The notes: generated by a model from the letters alone, not told the origin. A stretch of DNA of 64,000 nt from Streptomyces humidus (GCF_014649655.1 NZ_BMTL01000012.1:62001-126000), one strand, 5' to 3'; positions 32,639-44,215 are shown, counted from the stretch's first letter. Program-made: numbers and translations.

Positions 32639-33787
32639 GTGGATTTCGGATTCACGCCGGCGGACGACTCGTTCCGCGCCGAAGTGCGGGACTGGCTCGC
32701 GGCACACGTCCCGCACGCCGCCGACCGGCGCTCGTGGGAGCGCACCCTCGGGGCCGACGGGTGGATCGGGCTCGGGTGGCCGCGGGGCGGGTTCGGAAAC
32801 CGGACCGGGACCCTCACCCAGCAGGTCGCCTGGGCCGAGGAGTACGCGCGGTCGGGTGCGCCGGGCCGGTCCGGGCACATCGGGGAGAACCTGCTCGCGC
32901 CCACCCTCCTCGCGCACGGCTCGCACGAGCAGCAGGCGCGCTTCCTGCCGCCGATCGCGGCCGGCGACGAGCTGTGGTGCCAGGGGTACAGCGAACCCGG
33001 CGCCGGGTCCGACCTCGCCGGGATCCGCACGCGGGCCGAACCCGCCGCCGACGGACGGTCCTACCGCGTCACCGGGCAGAAGATCTGGACGTCCCTCGCC
33101 CATGAGGCGGACTGGTGCTTCGTGCTCGCGCGCACCGACCCGGAGTCGAGGCGCCACCACGGGCTCACCTTCCTCCTCCTGCCCATGGACCAGCCGGGGC
33201 GCGTCGAGGTGCGGCCGATCCGTCAGCTCACCGGCACGAGCGACTTCAACGAGGTCTTCTTCGACGGGGCCCACGCGCGCGCCGAGCACGTCGTCGGCGC
33301 GGAGGGCGACGGCTGGCGGGTCGCCATGAGCCTCCTGGGCTTCGAGCGCGGGGTGTCGACGCTCGCCCAGCAGATCGGCTTCGCGGCGGAGCTGGCACGG
33401 GTGGTGCGCACGGCGGTGGAGAACGGCGCGGCCGACGACCCCGTCGTGCGGGAGCGGCTGGTGCGGCTGTGGGCGGAGCTGCGCACCATGCGGTGGAACG
33501 CGCTGCGCACGCTGGGGGGTTCGGGCGGGCCGGGCGCGCCCAGCGTGGCGAAGCTGCTGTGGGCGGGATGGCACCAGCGGCTGGGCGAGGCGGCGGTGCA
33601 GGTGCGGGGGGCGGCGGCGGGCGTCGGCCCGGCCGACTGGTCGCCCGCCTCGCCGTACGAACTCGACGACGCACAGCACCTGTTCCTGTTCTCGCGGGCC
33701 GACACGATCTACGGCGGCTCGGACCAGATCCAGCGCACGATCATCGCCGAGCGCGTGCTCGGCCTGCCCAGGCAACCCAAGGGATGA
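32639..33787 (+). CDS. Acyl-CoA dehydrogenase
   Basis: A 382-residue FAD enzyme related to the one at 26906. It has WCQGYSEPGAGSDLAG, TGQKIWTSLAHEADWCFVLA and the C-terminal YGGSDQIQRTIIAERVLGLP. GTG 32639 was chosen because AAGGAGGGG lies 6 bases upstream and the protein then starts at the family's FGFTPADDSFRAEVRDWL; upstream sequence in the same frame is Arg-rich non-protein. Part of the SDR operon; substrate probably a branched or cyclic acyl-CoA. Confidence 0.93.
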   Translation: MDFGFTPADDSFRAEVRDWLAAHVPHAADRRSWERTLGADGWIGLGWPRGGFGNRTGTLTQQVAWAEEYARSGAPGRSGHIGENLLAPTLLAHGSHEQQARFLPPIAAGDELWCQGYSEPGAGSDLAGIRTRAEPAADGRSYRVTGQKIWTSLAHEADWCFVLARTDPESRRHHGLTFLLLPMDQPGRVEVRPIRQLTGTSDFNEVFFDGAHARAEHVVGAEGDGWRVAMSLLGFERGVSTLAQQIGFAAELARVVRTAVENGAADDPVVRERLVRLWAELRTMRWNALRTLGGSGGPGAPSVAKLLWAGWHQRLGEAAVQVRGAAAGVGPADWSPASPYELDDAQHLFLFSRADTIYGGSDQIQRTIIAERVLGLPRQPKG

Positions 33788-33806
33788 GACGGAGGGGAGC
33801 AGTGTG

Positions 33807-34856
33807 ATGCGAGGCGTGGTGTTCGACGGGAAGCGGACCGAGGTCGTCGACGATCTGGAGGTGCGCGAGCCGGGGCCGGGCGAGGTGCTCGTCGCGATCT
33901 CGGCGGCCGGGCTGTGCCACAGCGACCTGTCGGTCGTCGACGGGACCATCCCCTTCCCGGCGCCCGTCGTCCTCGGGCACGAGGGCGCGGGCGTGGTGGA
34001 GACGGTCGGCGCGGGCGTCTCCCACGTCGTGCCGGGCGACCACGTCGCCCTGTCCACGCTCGCCAACTGCGGCGCCTGCGCCGACTGCGACCGGGGCCGG
34101 CCGACGATGTGCCGGCAGGCCATCGGACGGCCGCGGAAGCCGTTCACGCGCGCGGGACGGCCGCTGTTCCAGTTCGCGGCGAACTCCGCCTTCGCCGAGC
34201 GGACGGTGGTCAAGGCGGTGCAGGCGGTCCGCATCCCGGACGACGTCCCGCTGACGTCCGCCGCGCTGATCGGCTGCGGGGTGCTGACCGGGGTCGGAGC
34301 CGTCCTCAACCGCGCGCGGGTGGGCCACGGGGAGAGCGTCGTCGTCATCGGGACGGGCGGGATCGGGCTCAACGTGCTCCAGGGCGCGCGGATCGCGGGC
34401 GCGTCGCGGATCGTCGCCGTCGACGCGAACCCCGCGAAGGAGGCGGCGGCGCGGCTGTTCGGGGCCACGCACTTCCTGACGTCGGCGGACGGCGTGCGCG
34501 AGGTGCTGCCCACGGGCGCGGACCACGTCTTCGAGTGCGTGGGCCGGGTCGAGCTGATCCGCACGGCCGTCGACCTGCTCGACCGGCACGGCCAGGCGGT
34601 GCTGCTGGGGGTGCCGCCGGCGACCGCCGAGGCGTCCTTCCTCGTCTCCTCCCTGTTCCTGGACAAGTCGATCCTGGGCTGCCGCTACGGCGCCTCCCGG
34701 CCGCAGCGGGACGTCGCCCTGTACGCGCAGCTGTACCGCGAGGGCCGGCTGCTGCTCGACGAACTCGTCACGCGGACCTACCCGGTGGAGGACTTCGAGA
34801 AGGCCGCGGCGGACGCGGAGGCGGGGCGGGTGGCGCGGGCGGTGCTGACGTTCTGA
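33807..34856 (+). CDS. Zinc-dependent alcohol dehydrogenase (MDR family)
   Basis: A 349-residue medium-chain dehydrogenase. Catalytic zinc ligands are Cys in AAGLCHSDLSV and His-Glu in GHEGAGVVE. Four structural-zinc cysteines are in NCGACADCDRGRPTMC. The nucleotide fold is IGTGGIGLNVLQGARIAGAS. Third gene of the SDR-led operon, 19 bases after the acyl-CoA dehydrogenase. It resembles class III-like and NDMA-type bacterial dehydrogenases; it probably oxidises an alcohol or semialdehyde entering or leaving the CoA pathway. GTG 33804 is an alternative start. Confidence 0.92.
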   Translation: MRGVVFDGKRTEVVDDLEVREPGPGEVLVAISAAGLCHSDLSVVDGTIPFPAPVVLGHEGAGVVETVGAGVSHVVPGDHVALSTLANCGACADCDRGRPTMCRQAIGRPRKPFTRAGRPLFQFAANSAFAERTVVKAVQAVRIPDDVPLTSAALIGCGVLTGVGAVLNRARVGHGESVVVIGTGGIGLNVLQGARIAGASRIVAVDANPAKEAAARLFGATHFLTSADGVREVLPTGADHVFECVGRVELIRTAVDLLDRHGQAVLLGVPPATAEASFLVSSLFLDKSILGCRYGASRPQRDVALYAQLYREGRLLLDELVTRTYPVEDFEKAAADAEAGRVARAVLTF

Positions 34857-34944
34857 CAAGCCGGCGCGGCTCGTTCCCCCGGGTTGTCCACAGGCTGCGG
34901 AAAACCTCTGGGGCGATGTCGGCGCCGCCCCCTACCGTCGGGGC

Positions 34945-36303
<1,359 letters not shown>

Positions 36304-37319
36304 GTGCTGGCGCATCGACTGGGCGGTGCCGAAACCGGCGTTCCGGGCGACCTGGTCGACGGACAGGTCGCTGGACTCCAGCAGGTGCCGGGCCCGTTCG
36401 ACGCGCTGCTGGGTGAGCCACTGACCCGGGCTGACCCCGGCCTCTTCGCGGAAGCGGCGGGTGAACGTGCGCACCGACATGGCTTCCTGTCCGGCCATGT
36501 CGCGCAGCTGGATCGGCTCGTGCAGGCGGCCCAGCGCCCACGCGCGGGCGGCGGTCGTGGTCGCCTGCTGCGGGTCGGGCACCGGGCGTTCGATGTACTG
36601 CGCCTGGCCGCCGTCGCGGTGCGGGGGCACGACGGTGCGGCGGGCGACGTCGTTGGCGACGGCGGTGCCGTGGTCGCGGCGCACCATGTGCAGGCACAGG
36701 TCGATCCCGGCGGCGACGCCGGCCGAGGTGAGTACGTCGCCGTCGTCGATGAACAGCACGTCCGGATCGACGTCGATCTGTGGGAAGAGCCGCTGGAGAC
36801 GTTCGGCGTCGGCCCAGTGCGTGGTGGCGGGCCGGCCGTCGAGGTAGCCGGCGGCGGCCAGGACGTACACGCCGGTGCAGATGGAGGCGAGGCGGGCGCC
36901 GGGCCGGACGAGGGCGAGGGCGGCGGCGAGCTCGTCGGTCAGGACGCCCTCCTCGAAGACCGGGCCGAGCTCGTAGGAAGCCGGGACGATCACGGTGTCG
37001 GCGGTGGCCAGGGCCTCGGGGCCGTTCGCGACGTGGATGGCGAAGTCGGCGTCCGTCTCGACGGGGCCCGGCGGCCGCACGGAGCAGGTGACGACCTCGT
37101 ACAGGCGTCGCCCCTCGGTGTCCCTGGGGCGGCCGAAGATGCGGTGCGGGATGCCCAGTTCGAAGGGGAGCAGACCGTCCAGGGCGAGGACGACGACGCG
37201 GTGGGGGCGGAAGGGGCGCTCGTCGTGAGGCGTGTCACCGTGCGGCATGGCCCGATCCTAGCGAACGCTGTCCTCCGAGCCACTCGTTCCGCGCGCATGG
37301 GTGCCCGAAGCTCGATGAC

Positions 37320-38645
37320 GTGACCCAGACAACCGAGACGCCCGCGGCGGCAGGGCGGCGGAACCAGGACGGCAGGCCCCGCGTCCGCGTCCACCGTGCC
37401 TGGTTCGTGGCCGCCGTCACCTTCGTGACGATCATCGGCGCGGCGGCCTTCCGCTCGCTGCCCGGACTGCTCATCGACCCCTTGCACGACGAGTTCGGCT
37501 GGTCGCGTGGCACGATCGGGGCGGCCGTCTCGGTCAACCTGGCGCTGTACGGCCTGACCGCGCCGTTCGCGGCGGCGCTGATGGACCGCTTCGGCATCCG
37601 CCGGGTGGTCGCCGTGGCGCTGACCGTGATCTCCGTCGGCTCGCTGCTGACGGTGTGGATGACGGCCGCCTGGCAGCTGATGCTGTACTGGGGCCTGCTG
37701 GTGGGCCTCGGCTCGGGCTCGATGGCGCTCGCGTTCGCCGCGACGGTCACCAACCGGTGGTTCACCGAGCGGCGAGGCCTGGTCAGCGGCATCCTGACCG
37801 CGGCCTCCGCCTCCGGCCAGCTGATCTTCCTGCCGGTGCTGTCGTGGACGGTCACGCGGTACGACTGGCGCCCGGCCGCGGTGACGGTCGCGCTGGCCGC
37901 GCTCGCCGTCGTCCCCTTCGTCTGGCTGCTGCTGCGGGACCATCCGGCAGACGTCGGCCAGAAGCCCTACGGCGCGACGGAGTTCGTGCCCAAGCCGGCG
38001 CCGGTGCAGGGCGCCGCCCGACGCACCCTGCGGGTGCTGGCCTCGGCCGCGCGCACGGGCCCCTTCTGGCTGCTGGCAGGCACCTTCGCGATCTGCGGCG
38101 CCTCGACGAACGGCCTGGTGCAGACCCACTTCGTGCCGGCCGCCCACGACCACGGCATGCCGGTCACGGCGGCGGCCTCGCTGCTCGCCGTCGTCGGCGT
38201 GTTCGACGTGGTCGGCACCATCGCCTCCGGCTGGTTCACCGACCGCTTCGAGGCGCGCCGGCTGCTGGCGGTGTACTACGCGCTGCGCGGCGTCTCCCTG
38301 CTGTTCCTGCCCATGCTGCTGGCCCCCTCGGTCCACCCCCCGATGATCTTCTTCATCGTCTTCTACGGCCTGGACTGGGTGGCCACCGTCCCGCCCACCC
38401 TCGCCCTGTGCCGCGAGCACTACGGCGAGGACAGCGCCATCGTCTTCGGCTGGGTCCTGGCCTCGCACCAGGTGGGTGCGGCTGTGGTGGCGTTCCTGGG
38501 CGGCGCGGCCCGCGACGCGTTCGGCTCGTACGACGTGGTCTGGTACGGCTCGGGCGCCCTGTGCGCCGCCGCCGCACTGATGGCGCTGGTGATCCGGCGC
38601 CGGCCGACGGTCCCGGCGGCGGTCCCGGCGCCTGCCGCGGCGTGA
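37320..38645 (+). CDS. MFS transporter (oxalate/formate antiporter-like)
   Basis: A 441-residue 12-segment transporter. The loop between helices 2 and 3 reads ALMDRFGIRRVV, matching the D-R-x-G-x-R/K MFS motif, and NRWFTERRGLVSGILTAASASGQ is typical of monocarboxylate and OFA carriers. GTG 37320 is the likely start. It is transcribed away from the GlxA-type regulator, its probable controller. Cargo is likely an organic acid, but this is only a family-level inference. Confidence 0.88.
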   Translation: MTQTTETPAAAGRRNQDGRPRVRVHRAWFVAAVTFVTIIGAAAFRSLPGLLIDPLHDEFGWSRGTIGAAVSVNLALYGLTAPFAAALMDRFGIRRVVAVALTVISVGSLLTVWMTAAWQLMLYWGLLVGLGSGSMALAFAATVTNRWFTERRGLVSGILTAASASGQLIFLPVLSWTVTRYDWRPAAVTVALAALAVVPFVWLLLRDHPADVGQKPYGATEFVPKPAPVQGAARRTLRVLASAARTGPFWLLAGTFAICGASTNGLVQTHFVPAAHDHGMPVTAAASLLAVVGVFDVVGTIASGWFTDRFEARRLLAVYYALRGVSLLFLPMLLAPSVHPPMIFFIVFYGLDWVATVPPTLALCREHYGEDSAIVFGWVLASHQVGAAVVAFLGGAARDAFGSYDVVWYGSGALCAAAALMALVIRRRPTVPAAVPAPAAA

Positions 38646-38655
38646 AGGAGGCGGC

Positions 38656-38720
38656 GGGCCGGGCATGCCGGCCGCGTGCGCGGTGGGTCGGGCCGGGCAT
38701 GCCGGCCGCGTGCGCGGTGG
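38656..38720. repeat. 34-bp direct repeat between MFS and multicopper oxidase genes
   Basis: GGGCCGGGCATGCCGGCCGC and its continuation begin at 38656 and again at 38690, almost identical over about 31 bases. Each copy contains a GCATGC-centred palindrome that could form a hairpin, so it may serve as a duplicated terminator for the MFS gene. Confidence 0.6.
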
Positions 38721-38898
38721 GGGACGGCTGCCCGTGCAGTCTCGGCAGGGGGAGCGGGGACGGCTGTCTGCGCGGTCTCAGCGGGGGAGCGGGGCGGGGG
38801 TGCGCAACCCGCCGGTGATTACTCCACGTACCGGGCGACTACCTTCCGTAATGTGAGGCTGTCCGGATTGCTCTGCCCGCTGCCTGTGGAGGCGCCTC

Positions 38899-40428
38899 AT
38901 GACAGCCCTGTCCCGTCGTGGCGTACTGAAAAGCCTGCCTCTCGCCGCCGGGGCGGTCGTGGCCGCGGGGGCGGCGAGCCCGCCCGCGGCGGCGCGCCAG
39001 GCGGCCGACCCGCTCTTTCCGGAGCCGGAGACACGCAGCTCGTCGCCCGACACGGGACGGCTGAGGACCCAGCTGACCGTCCGGTTCACCGACCTGGAGA
39101 TCCCTGACGTCGGCCGGGTGTCCACACGCACCTACGAGGGGACCGTCCCCGGCCCGACCCTGCGCGTGCATCCCGGGGACTCCCTGGAGATCACGCACGT
39201 CAACGCGCTGCCGGCGAACGGCGACGCGGCGCATCGGGACATGAACGTCCCGCATCACTTCAACAGCTTCAACCTGCACACCCACGGCATGCACGTGGAC
39301 CCCACAGGCGAGTCGGACAACGTCTTCCGCGCCTTCGAGCCCGCCGCCGCCCCGGGGGATGTCACCACCCACCGCAGCCGCGTCGACGTGCCCGCGGACC
39401 ACCCGGCCGGCACGTTCTGGTACCACCCCCACCTCCACGGATCGACCGCGACCCAGCTCCTGGGCGGCATGGCGGGCGTGCTCGTCGTCGAGGGGGACGT
39501 CGACGAGGTGCCCGAGATCGCCGCCGCCCGGGAGGTCGTCCTGTGCATCAGCGAACTCAAGGTGTCCGGCGGCAGGGTGCCGGACCTGACCTCGCAGGGC
39601 GTCTACGACGACATCGTCTCGACCTTCCTGGTCAACGGCGTGAAGAACCCCGTGCTGACCATCGCGCCGGGAGAGGTCCAGCGCTGGCGGATCGTCAACG
39701 CCGGGGCGCTCACGACGCACTTCCTGAGCCTGGCCGGGCAGGAGATGCACCAGATCGCCTGTGACGGCGTCACCTTCATGAAGCCCGTAGCGACCACCGG
39801 ACTGGCGCTGCCCATGGGCGGACGCGCCGATGTGCTGGTCCGCGGCGGCGAGCCGGGCACCTACCGGCTGACCGGCGGCGGCCCCTCCCGTCAACTGCTC
39901 ACGCTCGTGGTCACCGGGGCCGCCCGTTCGATGTCACTGCCGGCCGCCCTGCCCGGCCGGCCCACCGAGCTGCCCGAGCCCACCCGCACCCGGAGTCTGA
40001 CCTTCCGCAGCTACGAGAACGTCTTCTCCGGCGCTTTCCCGAACGCCTACCGCATCCTGGGTGACGGGGAGACCCCGCCCGCCGACCTCCGGAGCGGACG
40101 GAACGACACCGCCTGGGGCCGCTTGTCGTCCGATCGCGTCAACCAGCGGGTGAGACTCGGCGAGGTCGAGGAGTGGACGGTCGTCAACGACTCCCACATC
40201 CACAGCCATCACCCCTTCCACCTGCACACCAACCACTTCCTCCTGACGGCCGTGGACAACCGGCCGCTGGCCACGCCGGTCTGGCACGACACCGTCGCCG
40301 TCCCGCCGAACGGCTCGGTCACCTTCCGGCTGCGCGCCGAGGACTTCACCGGCCGCGCCATGCTGCACTGCCACCAGCTTCAGCACAGCGACGAAGGCAT
40401 GATGCAGATCGTCGACTACGTGAACTGA
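38899..40428 (+). CDS. Secreted multicopper oxidase
   Basis: A 509-residue exported oxidase. The N-terminus LSRRGVLKSLPLAAGAVV is a twin-arginine signal, consistent with export of a folded copper protein. All four copper motifs are present: HTHGMH, HPHLHG, HPFHLHTNHF, and HCHQLQHSDEGMM at the C-terminus, whose final methionine is the expected axial ligand. Three cupredoxin domains are implied. Substrates could be Cu(I), phenols or metals. GGAGG lies 6 bases before ATG 38899. No operator of the surrounding regulon is seen, and the gene appears independent. Confidence 0.93.
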   Translation: MTALSRRGVLKSLPLAAGAVVAAGAASPPAAARQAADPLFPEPETRSSSPDTGRLRTQLTVRFTDLEIPDVGRVSTRTYEGTVPGPTLRVHPGDSLEITHVNALPANGDAAHRDMNVPHHFNSFNLHTHGMHVDPTGESDNVFRAFEPAAAPGDVTTHRSRVDVPADHPAGTFWYHPHLHGSTATQLLGGMAGVLVVEGDVDEVPEIAAAREVVLCISELKVSGGRVPDLTSQGVYDDIVSTFLVNGVKNPVLTIAPGEVQRWRIVNAGALTTHFLSLAGQEMHQIACDGVTFMKPVATTGLALPMGGRADVLVRGGEPGTYRLTGGGPSRQLLTLVVTGAARSMSLPAALPGRPTELPEPTRTRSLTFRSYENVFSGAFPNAYRILGDGETPPADLRSGRNDTAWGRLSSDRVNQRVRLGEVEEWTVVNDSHIHSHHPFHLHTNHFLLTAVDNRPLATPVWHDTVAVPPNGSVTFRLRAEDFTGRAMLHCHQLQHSDEGMMQIVDYVN

Positions 40429-40515
40429 GCGGCGGATCGGTGAAGACGGACCCCGAAAGCCGACCCGGAAAGCCGACCCCGAAAGTTGCCCCGGAAAGCC
40501 GAGACCGTCCGTCGG

Positions 40516-41097
40516 TCAGAGGAACCGGCCCCTGTGGAACAGAAGGGGCGGTTCGTCCGCGCTCTCGCCCGTTCCCAGGGCGTTCACCCGGCCCACTACG
40601 ACCAGGTGGTCGCCGCCGGTGTGGACGGCGTGGATCGCGCAGTCGATCCAGGCGAGCGCGCCGGCCAGGCGCGGGGCGCCCGAGACCGGGGCCGGGTCGT
40701 GGTCGACGCCCGCGAACTTGTCCGTGCCGCTCGCCGCGAAGGCGCGGCACAGCGACGCCTGCCGGGCGCTGAGCACGTTGACGCAGAAGACGCCCGCTCG
40801 GGCGATGCGCGGCCAGGTCGTGGACGTGCGGCCGACCATGAAGGCGACCAGGGGCGGTTCGAGGGAGAGCGAGGAGAAGGACTGGCAGGCGAAGCCGGCG
40901 GGACCCTCCGGCGTCGGCGCCGTCACGACGGTCACCCCGGACGCGAAGCTCCCGAGCACCCGCCGGAACTCGCCCGGATCGACGGGCGCCCGCTCGTCCT
41001 CGCGCACGCAGCGCAGTTCGGGGCGCGGCAGCGGCTCGACCGGGCCCGCCCTGAGATAACGGACGGCGGCGGCCGCCATTCCCGCATGTCCCATCAT
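40516..41097 (-). CDS. Flavin reductase family protein (FMN-binding split barrel)
   Basis: A 193-residue protein of the HpaC/flavin reductase family: FRRVLGSFASGVTVVTA, GFACQSFSSLSLEPPLVAFM and DHDPAPVSGAPRLAGALAWI are family blocks, and HRGRFL ends the protein. It would supply reduced FMN or FAD to a two-component monooxygenase. The start at 41097 (tandem ATGs) is only 14 bases from operator 4. No oxygenase partner adjoins it; a monooxygenase elsewhere in the regulon or genome is implied. Confidence 0.9.
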   Translation of the reverse strand: MMGHAGMAAAAVRYLRAGPVEPLPRPELRCVREDERAPVDPGEFRRVLGSFASGVTVVTAPTPEGPAGFACQSFSSLSLEPPLVAFMVGRTSTTWPRIARAGVFCVNVLSARQASLCRAFAASGTDKFAGVDHDPAPVSGAPRLAGALAWIDCAIHAVHTGGDHLVVVGRVNALGTGESADEPPLLFHRGRFL

Positions 41098-41110
41098 GCC
41101 CTCATTGAAG

Positions 41111-41125
41111 CTGACGGCTCGTCAG
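41111..41125. promoter_or_regulatory. Operator 4 (CTGACGGCTCGTCAG)
   Basis: A perfect CTGAC-N5-GTCAG palindrome 14 bases upstream of the flavin reductase start and downstream of the enoyl-CoA hydratase stop. A site this close to the start would overlap or sit beside the -10 region of a short-leader promoter. Confidence 0.75.
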
Positions 41126-41160
41126 ATGGGAAGGGGTGCGGGCGCACGGACGGCCGGCCG

Positions 41161-41958
41161 TCACCGCCCCCGGAAGTCCGTCGCCCGGCGCTCCACGAAA
41201 CTCGTCACGCCTTCCTGGGCGTCCCTCGTCGTCATGTTGATCTCCTGGGCGGCGGCCTCGGCGGCGAAGGCCGTGGCGCGGTCGGACTCCATTGAGGCGT
41301 TGACGAGTTGCTTGGTGAGGGCGAGGGCGCGGGTGGGACCGGCGGCCAGGCGGGCCGCCCACTCGCGGGCCGTCTTGTCCAGCTCGCCGTCCGGGACGAC
41401 CCGGTTGACCAGGCCCAGCCGTTCCGCGTCCGGCGCGGTGAGCGCGTCGCCGAAGAACATCAGCTCCTTGGCGCGCTGCGGGCCGACGAGACGGGGCAGA
41501 AGATAGGCGCCGCCGCCGTCGGGGACGAGGCCGCGGCGGACGAACACCTCGATGAAGCGCGCCGATTCGGCCGCCAGGACCAGGTCGCAGGCGAGCGCGA
41601 GGTGCGCGCCCAGGCCGGCCGCCGTGCCGTTCACCGCGGCGATCACCGGCTTCTCGCAGTCGAGGACGGCGGCGACCAGGCGCTGGGCGCCGAGGCGGAG
41701 GGTGCGGGCGACGTCCCCGGCGATCCGCTCGCCGCGCGCGCCGCCGCCCCGCAGATCCGCCCCCGCGCAGAAGCCGCGGCCGGCGCCGGTCAGGATCACC
41801 GCCCGCACGCCCGGGTCCGCCGAGGCCTCGCCGAGGAGCGCGATCAGGCGGTCGCGCCCCTCGGGGGTGAGGGCGTTGAGGGCCTCGGGGCGGTCGAGGG
41901 TCAGATGGGTGACATGGCGGTCGGTCCGCCGGCGTATCGACGGCTCCGGCACGGTCAT
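41161..41958 (-). CDS. Enoyl-CoA hydratase/isomerase
   Basis: A 265-residue crotonase. The oxyanion-hole segments are GAGRGFCAGADLRGG and NGTAAGLGAHLALACDLVLA. At the catalytic glutamate positions, RGLVPDGGGAYLLPRLVG has Asp rather than Glu in one, as in several actinobacterial EchA proteins. It follows the acyl-CoA synthetase by 31 bases on the same strand and is probably co-transcribed from operator 5. Role: hydration or isomerisation of the enoyl-CoA made by the dehydrogenases. Confidence 0.92.
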   Translation of the reverse strand: MTVPEPSIRRRTDRHVTHLTLDRPEALNALTPEGRDRLIALLGEASADPGVRAVILTGAGRGFCAGADLRGGGARGERIAGDVARTLRLGAQRLVAAVLDCEKPVIAAVNGTAAGLGAHLALACDLVLAAESARFIEVFVRRGLVPDGGGAYLLPRLVGPQRAKELMFFGDALTAPDAERLGLVNRVVPDGELDKTAREWAARLAAGPTRALALTKQLVNASMESDRATAFAAEAAAQEINMTTRDAQEGVTSFVERRATDFRGR

Positions 41959-41989
41959 GCTCCGTTCCCCCGGTCGCGGGAGGCGGCCC

Positions 41990-44215
41990 TCACCGGCACA
42001 CCGCCAGCGCGTCCAGGGCCACCGCTCCCTGGCCCCGGGGCAGGACCACGAGCGGGTTGATGTCGAGTTCGGCCAGGTCGTCGCCGAGTTCCAGGGCCAT
42101 GCGCTGCACCCGCAGGACGACCTCGACGAGCGCGTCGACGTCGGCCGGGGGGCGGCCGCGGACGCCGTCCAGCAGCGCCCTCCCGCGCAGCTCGGCCAGC
42201 ATGTCGCGGGCCTGGTCCTCGCCGAAGGGCGGCACGCGCACGGCGGCGTCCCGCAGGACCTCCACCAGGACCCCGCCCAGCCCGACCGTGACCGTGGGGC
42301 CGAACAGGTCGTCGTGGGTGACGCCCACCACCGTCTCCACGCCCCGCTCGACCATCTGGCACACCAGGACGCCGTCCAGCGCGACGCCCTCGTAGCGGGC
42401 GATGTCGGTCAGCTCGCGGTAGGCGTCCCGGACCTGGCTCGCCGAGGTCAGGCCGATCTTCACCAGGCCCAGTTCGGTCTTGTGGGCGATCTGCGCGCCG
42501 GACGCCTTCATCACCACCGGGTAGCCGACCAGGCCCGCCGCCCGCACGGCCGCCGCCGCGCTGGTCACCAGCTGCTCGCGCGGCACCCTGATGCCGTACG
42601 CCCGCAGCAGCTGCTTCGCCGCGTGCTCGCTGAGCTGCTGTCCCGGCCGCATCAGCAGCTGCGCCTTGCGGAAGGACGGGGAGAGGGTGCGCGGGGCCTG
42701 GTCGAAGGGGGAGCGGTAGCCGGTCACGAAACGGTGGTGCTCGAGATGGGCGCGGACGGCCGAGATGCAGTTGGCCAGGGTGCGGAAGGTGACCACCCGG
42801 GAGGAGCCCAGCAGCACCTCGCGGTAGGCGGGTTCGGTGCCCACCGGGGAGCCCCAGACCACGCACACCAGCTTGTCCGTCCGTTCCGCCGCGTCCACCA
42901 GGTCCTGGACCAGGCGGTCGCTGAGGGGAGGGAAGGGCCCGGTGACGGGACAGATCAGGACGCCCACCGCGGGGTCGTCGAGGATCGCGTCGATGATCTT
43001 CCGGCCGCGCTCGTCGCCGACCGGGTGGCCGCCGTTGTCCACCGGGTTGGCCACGTTCAGGTACGCGGGGATCCACTGGTGCAGTTCGGCCTGTTTCGCG
43101 CTCGACAGGGCCGGCAGGTCCAGGCCCGCCGCCGTGGCCAGGTCGGCCGCGTGGGCGCCGGTGCCGCCCGAGATGGAGTAGATCACCACGCCGGAGGCCC
43201 GCGGCGGCCGGGCCCGCGCCAGCAGGGTCGCCGTGTCCTGGAGTTCGTCCAGGCCGTCGACGCGGATCACGCCGTACTGCCGCATCGCCGCGTCGACGAC
43301 GTCGTCCGCGCCGGTCAGCTTGCCGGTGTGGGAGGCGGCGGTACGGGCGCCGGCCTCGGTGCGGCCCACCTTGACCGCGACCACCGGCACCCCGCGCCGC
43401 GCGGCCCGGTCGGCGGCCAGCAGGAAGGACCGGCCGTCCTTGAGGCCTTCGACGTAGCAGGCGATGGCGCCGACCTCCGGACGCTCGGCGAAGTAGGAGA
43501 GGAAGTCCGCGGTCTCCAGGTCGGCTTCGTTGCCGGTGGGCGCCCAGTGCGAGAGGCGCACGCCGAGCTCCTGGAGGGCGAAGACCGGACGGCCCTGGTG
43601 ACCGGACTGGGTGATCAGGGCGATCGCCGGTCCGGTGAGGTCGCCGCGGAACCGCTCGAAGGCGTTGAGGTTGGTGTTGGGGCCGAGCAGCCGTATGCCG
43701 GAACGTTCCACCGCCGCCGCCAGGCGCTCCTGCGCGGCCGCGCCCTGTTCGCCGGTCTCCGCGAAGCCCGAGGCGAAGACGACCGCGAACTTCACCTTCG
43801 TCTCCGCCAGTTGTTCGATCACCGGCAGCGGGTCGGCGACCAGCAGTACCGCCAGGTCGACCTGCTCGGGCAGGTCGGCGACGGACGCGGCGCAGGGCAG
43901 CCCGAACACGCTCGCGCGGGTGGGGTGCACGGGATGCAGACGCGCCCCCACCCGCTCCGCCCAGCTCACCAGCTGCCGGGTGACACCGGTGTTCGGGCGT
44001 CCTTCGGCGTCCGAGGCGCCGACGACCGCGACCGACCCGGGCCGGAAGAACCGGTCCAGATCGGGCACGTCCGCGTACAGCGGACGGCCGCTGACGTCGA
44101 GGTCGTCCGCCTGGGCCGGCCGGCCGTGGACGGCGGGTCCGGGCTCTTCGCCGCACGCGATGACCCGGGCCCGGCGGGAGTCGGTGGTGAGGGTGCCGTG
44201 GGTTGATCCAAGCAT
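41990..44215 (-). CDS. Acetate--CoA ligase family protein (NDP-forming acyl-CoA synthetase, fused subunits)
   Basis: A 741-residue fusion of the alpha and beta parts of NDP-forming acyl-CoA synthetases. The CoA-binding Rossmann domain (FFRPGSVAVVGASDAEGRPN) is followed by flavodoxin-like domains with SGHQGRPVFALQELG and ASHTGKLTGADDV. The C-terminal ATP-grasp domain (about 520-735) has GYPVVMKASGAQIAHKTELG and ends with DINPLVVLPRGQG. ATG 44215 follows AGGAG; an earlier in-frame ATG has no such site. It begins an operon with the enoyl-CoA hydratase and is preceded by two operators. Confidence 0.9.
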   Translation of the reverse strand: MLGSTHGTLTTDSRRARVIACGEEPGPAVHGRPAQADDLDVSGRPLYADVPDLDRFFRPGSVAVVGASDAEGRPNTGVTRQLVSWAERVGARLHPVHPTRASVFGLPCAASVADLPEQVDLAVLLVADPLPVIEQLAETKVKFAVVFASGFAETGEQGAAAQERLAAAVERSGIRLLGPNTNLNAFERFRGDLTGPAIALITQSGHQGRPVFALQELGVRLSHWAPTGNEADLETADFLSYFAERPEVGAIACYVEGLKDGRSFLLAADRAARRGVPVVAVKVGRTEAGARTAASHTGKLTGADDVVDAAMRQYGVIRVDGLDELQDTATLLARARPPRASGVVIYSISGGTGAHAADLATAAGLDLPALSSAKQAELHQWIPAYLNVANPVDNGGHPVGDERGRKIIDAILDDPAVGVLICPVTGPFPPLSDRLVQDLVDAAERTDKLVCVVWGSPVGTEPAYREVLLGSSRVVTFRTLANCISAVRAHLEHHRFVTGYRSPFDQAPRTLSPSFRKAQLLMRPGQQLSEHAAKQLLRAYGIRVPREQLVTSAAAAVRAAGLVGYPVVMKASGAQIAHKTELGLVKIGLTSASQVRDAYRELTDIARYEGVALDGVLVCQMVERGVETVVGVTHDDLFGPTVTVGLGGVLVEVLRDAAVRVPPFGEDQARDMLAELRGRALLDGVRGRPPADVDALVEVVLRVQRMALELGDDLAELDINPLVVLPRGQGAVALDALAVCR